DNA of 64,000 bases from Bacillota bacterium. GTDB taxonomy: Bacteria; Bacillota; UBA4882; UBA8346. Shown here piece after piece: positions 61,335 through 64,000 of this stretch (the stretch's first letter is position 1; the number at the start of each line of letters is the position of its first letter). Under the pieces are notes generated by a model. It had not been told where the DNA came from. It made no database searches and saw only the letters and a list, made by a program, of their open reading frames with translations. The position numbers were made by a program, and so were the translations under genes. The stretch is from assembly GCA_023435565.1 (NCBI GenBank), contig JAEYRN010000091.1, forward strand, positions 1 to 64,000, given 5' to 3'.

Positions 61335-62080
61335 TGAGCTACCCCCTCCCGATCTCTTACTACTCCCAGCGGAAACTGAGGAATCATATTGGCTTCCAGC
61401 CATTTTAATGCTTCCACCGGAGACAAACCCCAGTTGGTCGGGCATGTTGATAATACCTCAACCATACTGAAACCTTTGCCCTGAATCTGGTATTCAAAGG
61501 CTTTTTTAATTGCCTCTTTTGTTTTATTAACATTCTTAGGATCATGAGTGCTCACCCTGGCCAAAAAGACCGGAGCTTCTAGAGTATTCAACAATTCCGT
61601 CATTTTGAGCGGATAACCCATTGTATTAACATCCCGGCCAAAAGGCGATGTGGTAGTCTTTTGACCCGGTAAAGTAGTAGGGGCCATTTGCCCGCCGGTC
61701 ATACCATAAATGGCGTTATTGACAAATACTACGGTAATCTTCTCACCACGGTTTGCCGCATGAACAATTTCGGCAGTCCCAATCGAGGCCAGGTCGCCAT
61801 CTCCTTGGTAAGTGAAGATTACCCGGTCCGGTAGGACCCTCTTGATTCCGGTAGCAACCGCCGGGGCCCTACCGTGAGCGGCTTGTTGTACATCGCAATT
61901 GAAATAATTATAAGCAACAACCGAACAACCGACCGGAGCGATACCAATCGCCCTTTCCCTTACTTGTAATTCGTCGATTGCTTCGGCAACCAAGCGATGA
62001 ATAATTCCATGAGTGCAACCGGGACAATAATGCAATACACGGTCCTGTAATGCTTGGGGCCTTCCAAAAACCTTCTCCAT
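61331..62080 (-). CDS. 2-oxoacid:ferredoxin oxidoreductase, beta (TPP) subunit
   Basis: 249 residues. CPGCTHGIIHRL at the N-terminus and the TPP/Mg site GDGDLASIGTAEI...NNAIYGMTGGQ are present. Lies directly after the alpha subunit gene. Confidence 0.94.
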   Translation of the reverse strand: MEKVFGRPQALQDRVLHYCPGCTHGIIHRLVAEAIDELQVRERAIGIAPVGCSVVAYNYFNCDVQQAAHGRAPAVATGIKRVLPDRVIFTYQGDGDLASIGTAEIVHAANRGEKITVVFVNNAIYGMTGGQMAPTTLPGQKTTTSPFGRDVNTMGYPLKMTELLNTLEAPVFLARVSTHDPKNVNKTKEAIKKAFEYQIQGKGFSMVEVLSTCPTNWGLSPVEALKWLEANMIPQFPLGVVRDREGVAQ

Positions 62081-63142
62081 TTATGCCACCCCCTGACTTT
62101 TGATGATCGCTTCATATACTTCGTTCACGGAGGGGATTGTCCCATTTATTTTGCCAAAAAAATTAACACGGGATTCTCCGCCGGCAGCTAACTTAACATC
62201 CTCGATCATCTGACCGACGCTCATCTCTACAACCAGAAAACGCTTGCCGTTCTTAGCCAATTCACTAATTTGTTTTGAAGGGAAGGGCCATAATGTAATC
62301 GGACGGAATAAGCCTACTTTCCCACCTTGAGCTTTGGCTTTCGCAATAGCCGACTTTGCCACTCGGGCTGAAGTACCGTAAGCCACAACAATTAGATCGG
62401 CGTCATTGGTACCTTCTTCCTCAAACCGGACTTCATTAGCTTCGATCTCCCGATACTTTTTCTGAATGCGGACGTTAATCTTTTCCAAATCTTCGCCAAG
62501 CAGCCCCAGACTATTGATAATACTTTGGGGTTTGCCATTCATCATTCCCGTGGTAGCCCAAGGTTTGGGGGGGATTTGCATGTCTTTAATTTCCGTAAGC
62601 GTAACCGGCTCCATCATTTGTCCCAATAGGCCGTCGGCTAAAATCATCGCCGGATTGCGGTACTTATCGGCCGTTACAAAAGCTTGGTACATTAAATCAA
62701 TAATTTCCTGTACCGATGAAGGCGCAAATACGATCAAACGATAATCGCCATGGCCGCCGCCCTTAGTTGCTTGAAAATAATCCGCTTGCGACGGGGTCAG
62801 CCCTCCCAATCCCGGTCCGCCCCGGGATACGTTTACAACCACGCAGGGTAATTCGGAACCGGCGGCATAAGAGATACCTTCCATTTTCAAGCTGATTCCA
62901 GGGCTGGAAGATGAGGTCATCACCCGGGCGCCGGCGCCGGCTGCCCCATAAACCATATTAATAGCGCTGACTTCACTCTCCGCTTGAATAAAAGTTCCGC
63001 CTACCTCAGGCATTCTCCGGGACATATATTCAGGAATTTCATTTTGCGGTGTAATCGGGTATCCAAAAAAGAAACGACAGCCAGCCCGGATCGCTCCCTC
63101 GGCAATAGCTTCGTTACCCTTCATCATAACTCGTTCTGCCAT
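62081..63142 (-). CDS. vorB: 2-oxoacid:ferredoxin oxidoreductase, alpha subunit (VorB type)
   Basis: 353 residues. KGNEAIAEGAIRAGCRFFFG, YPITPQNEIPEYM, the TSSSSPGISLKMEG loop and GPGLGGLTPSQADY match the branched-chain (VorB) or 2-oxoglutarate (KorA) group. The exact 2-oxoacid cannot be decided. One operon with a ferredoxin upstream and beta and gamma downstream. Confidence 0.92.
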   Translation of the reverse strand: MAERVMMKGNEAIAEGAIRAGCRFFFGYPITPQNEIPEYMSRRMPEVGGTFIQAESEVSAINMVYGAAGAGARVMTSSSSPGISLKMEGISYAAGSELPCVVVNVSRGGPGLGGLTPSQADYFQATKGGGHGDYRLIVFAPSSVQEIIDLMYQAFVTADKYRNPAMILADGLLGQMMEPVTLTEIKDMQIPPKPWATTGMMNGKPQSIINSLGLLGEDLEKINVRIQKKYREIEANEVRFEEEGTNDADLIVVAYGTSARVAKSAIAKAKAQGGKVGLFRPITLWPFPSKQISELAKNGKRFLVVEMSVGQMIEDVKLAAGGESRVNFFGKINGTIPSVNEVYEAIIKSQGVA

Positions 63143-63170
63143 CTATACAATCCTCCCTTTTAAAACAGAA

Positions 63171-63374
63171 TTATTTATAAACCTCAATCACTACATCCGG
63201 GCACATTCGGGCACAAAAAGCACAACCGATACACTGATCCTGGGCTGTAACTTCAGCGGGCCGGTAACCTTTAGAGTTAAAACGTTCAGCCATATGAATA
63301 ATTTTTTTGGGGCAAACACTAACGCATAACTCACAACCTTTACAGCGTTCTTCATTGAATTTAACTTGGGCCAT
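63171..63374 (-). CDS. 2x4Fe-4S ferredoxin subunit
   Basis: 67 residues with CKGCELCVSVCP and CIGCAFCARMCP. The delta subunit of the VorB-type oxidoreductase, first gene of the operon. The 275-bp gap upstream (63375-63649) shows no clear feature. Confidence 0.93.
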   Translation of the reverse strand: MAQVKFNEERCKGCELCVSVCPKKIIHMAERFNSKGYRPAEVTAQDQCIGCAFCARMCPDVVIEVYK

Positions 63375-63649
63375 ACCCTGTCCTCCTCAATCTTCATTAT
63401 TGTATAAACCATATTTACTCTTAAAAACTTAAAATCCTTGCAATCAGACGTTGAGCAAATTTAGAAAATTATTATTACCTGATAATAATTATAAACCCTA
63501 TTTATGATCATTGCAATCGCCATATCTTATCAAATTAAAACGATACACTCATTATACCTTAGTCAACCGGAGTGTAACTCCTAACTTTTTGTAAAATTAA
63601 CGCATAAAACAATGGAAAAATTGGATGTATAAACCCATTTATCAAGGGC

Positions 63650-64000
63650 CTATTTTGTGATTATCCAAGGGGGGAGCATATTCAATTGGAGTGGAAAAAC
63701 AGGGTAGTCGCTGAAAAATCGAGGGTTAATGGATAGTAATTCTTCTTCAACCGCATGATAAACAATAGGCAAATTCATATGGTCCGCAATTTCAATGACT
63801 ATTGGCAAACCCGCTTGCCAGTTTTCCAAGGTTGTTTCCCGTCCCAGATTAATATTGGCAATTAAACCGGTAGCCCGAATCCTGGCAGCATTTTGAAGAC
63901 TCTCAATCAATTTAGTTGCTTCGATGGTATTTCTGGTATCAGGGCGGAATGGGTTGATTACGATCCAAAAATCATAGGGTTCGGCTATAAAATATTGGTT
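63650..64000 (-). CDS. C-terminal part of an unidentified protein (partial)
   Basis: The frame is open from the window edge to the stop at 63650 (116 residues seen). The segment FWIVINPFRPDTRNT...ATGLIANINLG resembles the C-terminal half of a MinD/CobQ-like P-loop protein, but the Walker motif lies outside the window. No ATG is needed inside the window: the frame continues through the edge, so 63910 is not the real start. Assignment tentative. Confidence 0.55.
   Translation of the reverse strand, partial: NQYFIAEPYDFWIVINPFRPDTRNTIEATKLIESLQNAARIRATGLIANINLGRETTLENWQAGLPIVIEIADHMNLPIVYHAVEEELLSINPRFFSDYPVFPLQLNMLPPWIITK

Noticed and set aside
1..64000. tRNA, rRNA or known riboswitch
   Set aside because: I looked for cloverleaf-type ends, rRNA-like conserved stretches and common riboswitch cores in the larger gaps and saw none; a covariance-model scan would be needed to exclude divergent ones.

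Overview
The window reads as a chromosomal segment of an anaerobic, low-GC, Bacillota-like bacterium. Evidence: AGGAGG-type ribosome binding sites before most genes, consensus TTGACA/TATAAT promoters, a ferredoxin-dependent 2-oxoacid oxidoreductase operon, many 4Fe-4S proteins, a DUF1540 protein, an EFR1-type flavodoxin/ferredoxin and an ABC-F resistance ATPase. Two genes argue for an outer membrane: a clear OMPLA-type phospholipase A1 (29280-30167) and a TolC-family channel (56628-58019). A diderm Bacillota (Negativicutes, Halanaerobiales or Limnochordia-like) therefore fits best; I cannot name the genus. No rRNA, tRNA, CRISPR array, prophage or intact transposase was seen.

Layout. 0-3.5 kb: a repressor-controlled promoter at the edge, DUF1540, an RluA-type pseudouridine synthase, a small duplicated-domain protein and a coiled-coil membrane protein. 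3.6-9 kb: a GapN-like aldehyde dehydrogenase, an AraC regulator, an isochorismatase-like hydrolase, a half-size EamA protein and a GT39-type membrane glycosyltransferase. 9-12.8 kb: an NMT1/SsuA-type ABC importer and an ATP-grasp enzyme. 13-18.2 kb: a sulfur-trafficking locus (YeeE, TusA, YeeE, a thioredoxin reductase with an extra C-terminal domain, a tandem rhodanese), facing a LysR regulator and a second TusA. 18.3-20.4 kb: an ABC-F gene behind an apparent attenuator with a three-codon leader ORF. 20.5-31.5 kb: flavodoxin/ferredoxin, bacteriohemerythrin, a glycosidase-like protein, a VanW/VanX-like/discoidin/GT-C operon, the phospholipase, FolD. 31.7-35.7 kb: an SGNH-like lipoprotein, a 21-bp heptad-coding tandem array, a DUF2087 regulator with a GIY-YIG protein, and a 239-bp element with perfect 20-bp inverted ends. 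35.7-46.7 kb: MocR, Dps-like, cupin, QueG-like, EamA, aldo/keto reductase, RtcB, FeoB/FeoA/Fur. 46.8-60.6 kb: the most unusual part. 60.8-64 kb: the VorB-type 2-oxoacid:ferredoxin oxidoreductase operon and a partial gene.

The best candidate for an undescribed system lies at 48.2-60.6 kb. It holds two membrane-anchored GH16-fold proteins whose catalytic motif is destroyed in both copies, a membrane-embedded LuxR-type regulator coupled to one of them, a complete tripartite exporter (TolC channel, lipoprotein adaptor, 941-residue FtsX-type permease, two ATPases), a secreted Ntn-type amide hydrolase, a cis element shared by the hydrolase and TolC promoters, and a cluster of very small ORFs beside the regulator. 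One ATPase carries an AbrB/SpoVT-like C-terminal domain. I infer an envelope sensing/export module, possibly for a peptide or glycolipid; the substrate is unknown.

Three families of short structured repeats lie between genes: a 98-114 bp hairpin element (three copies), a 145-bp element with 12-bp inverted ends (one full and one half copy), and the 239-bp element.
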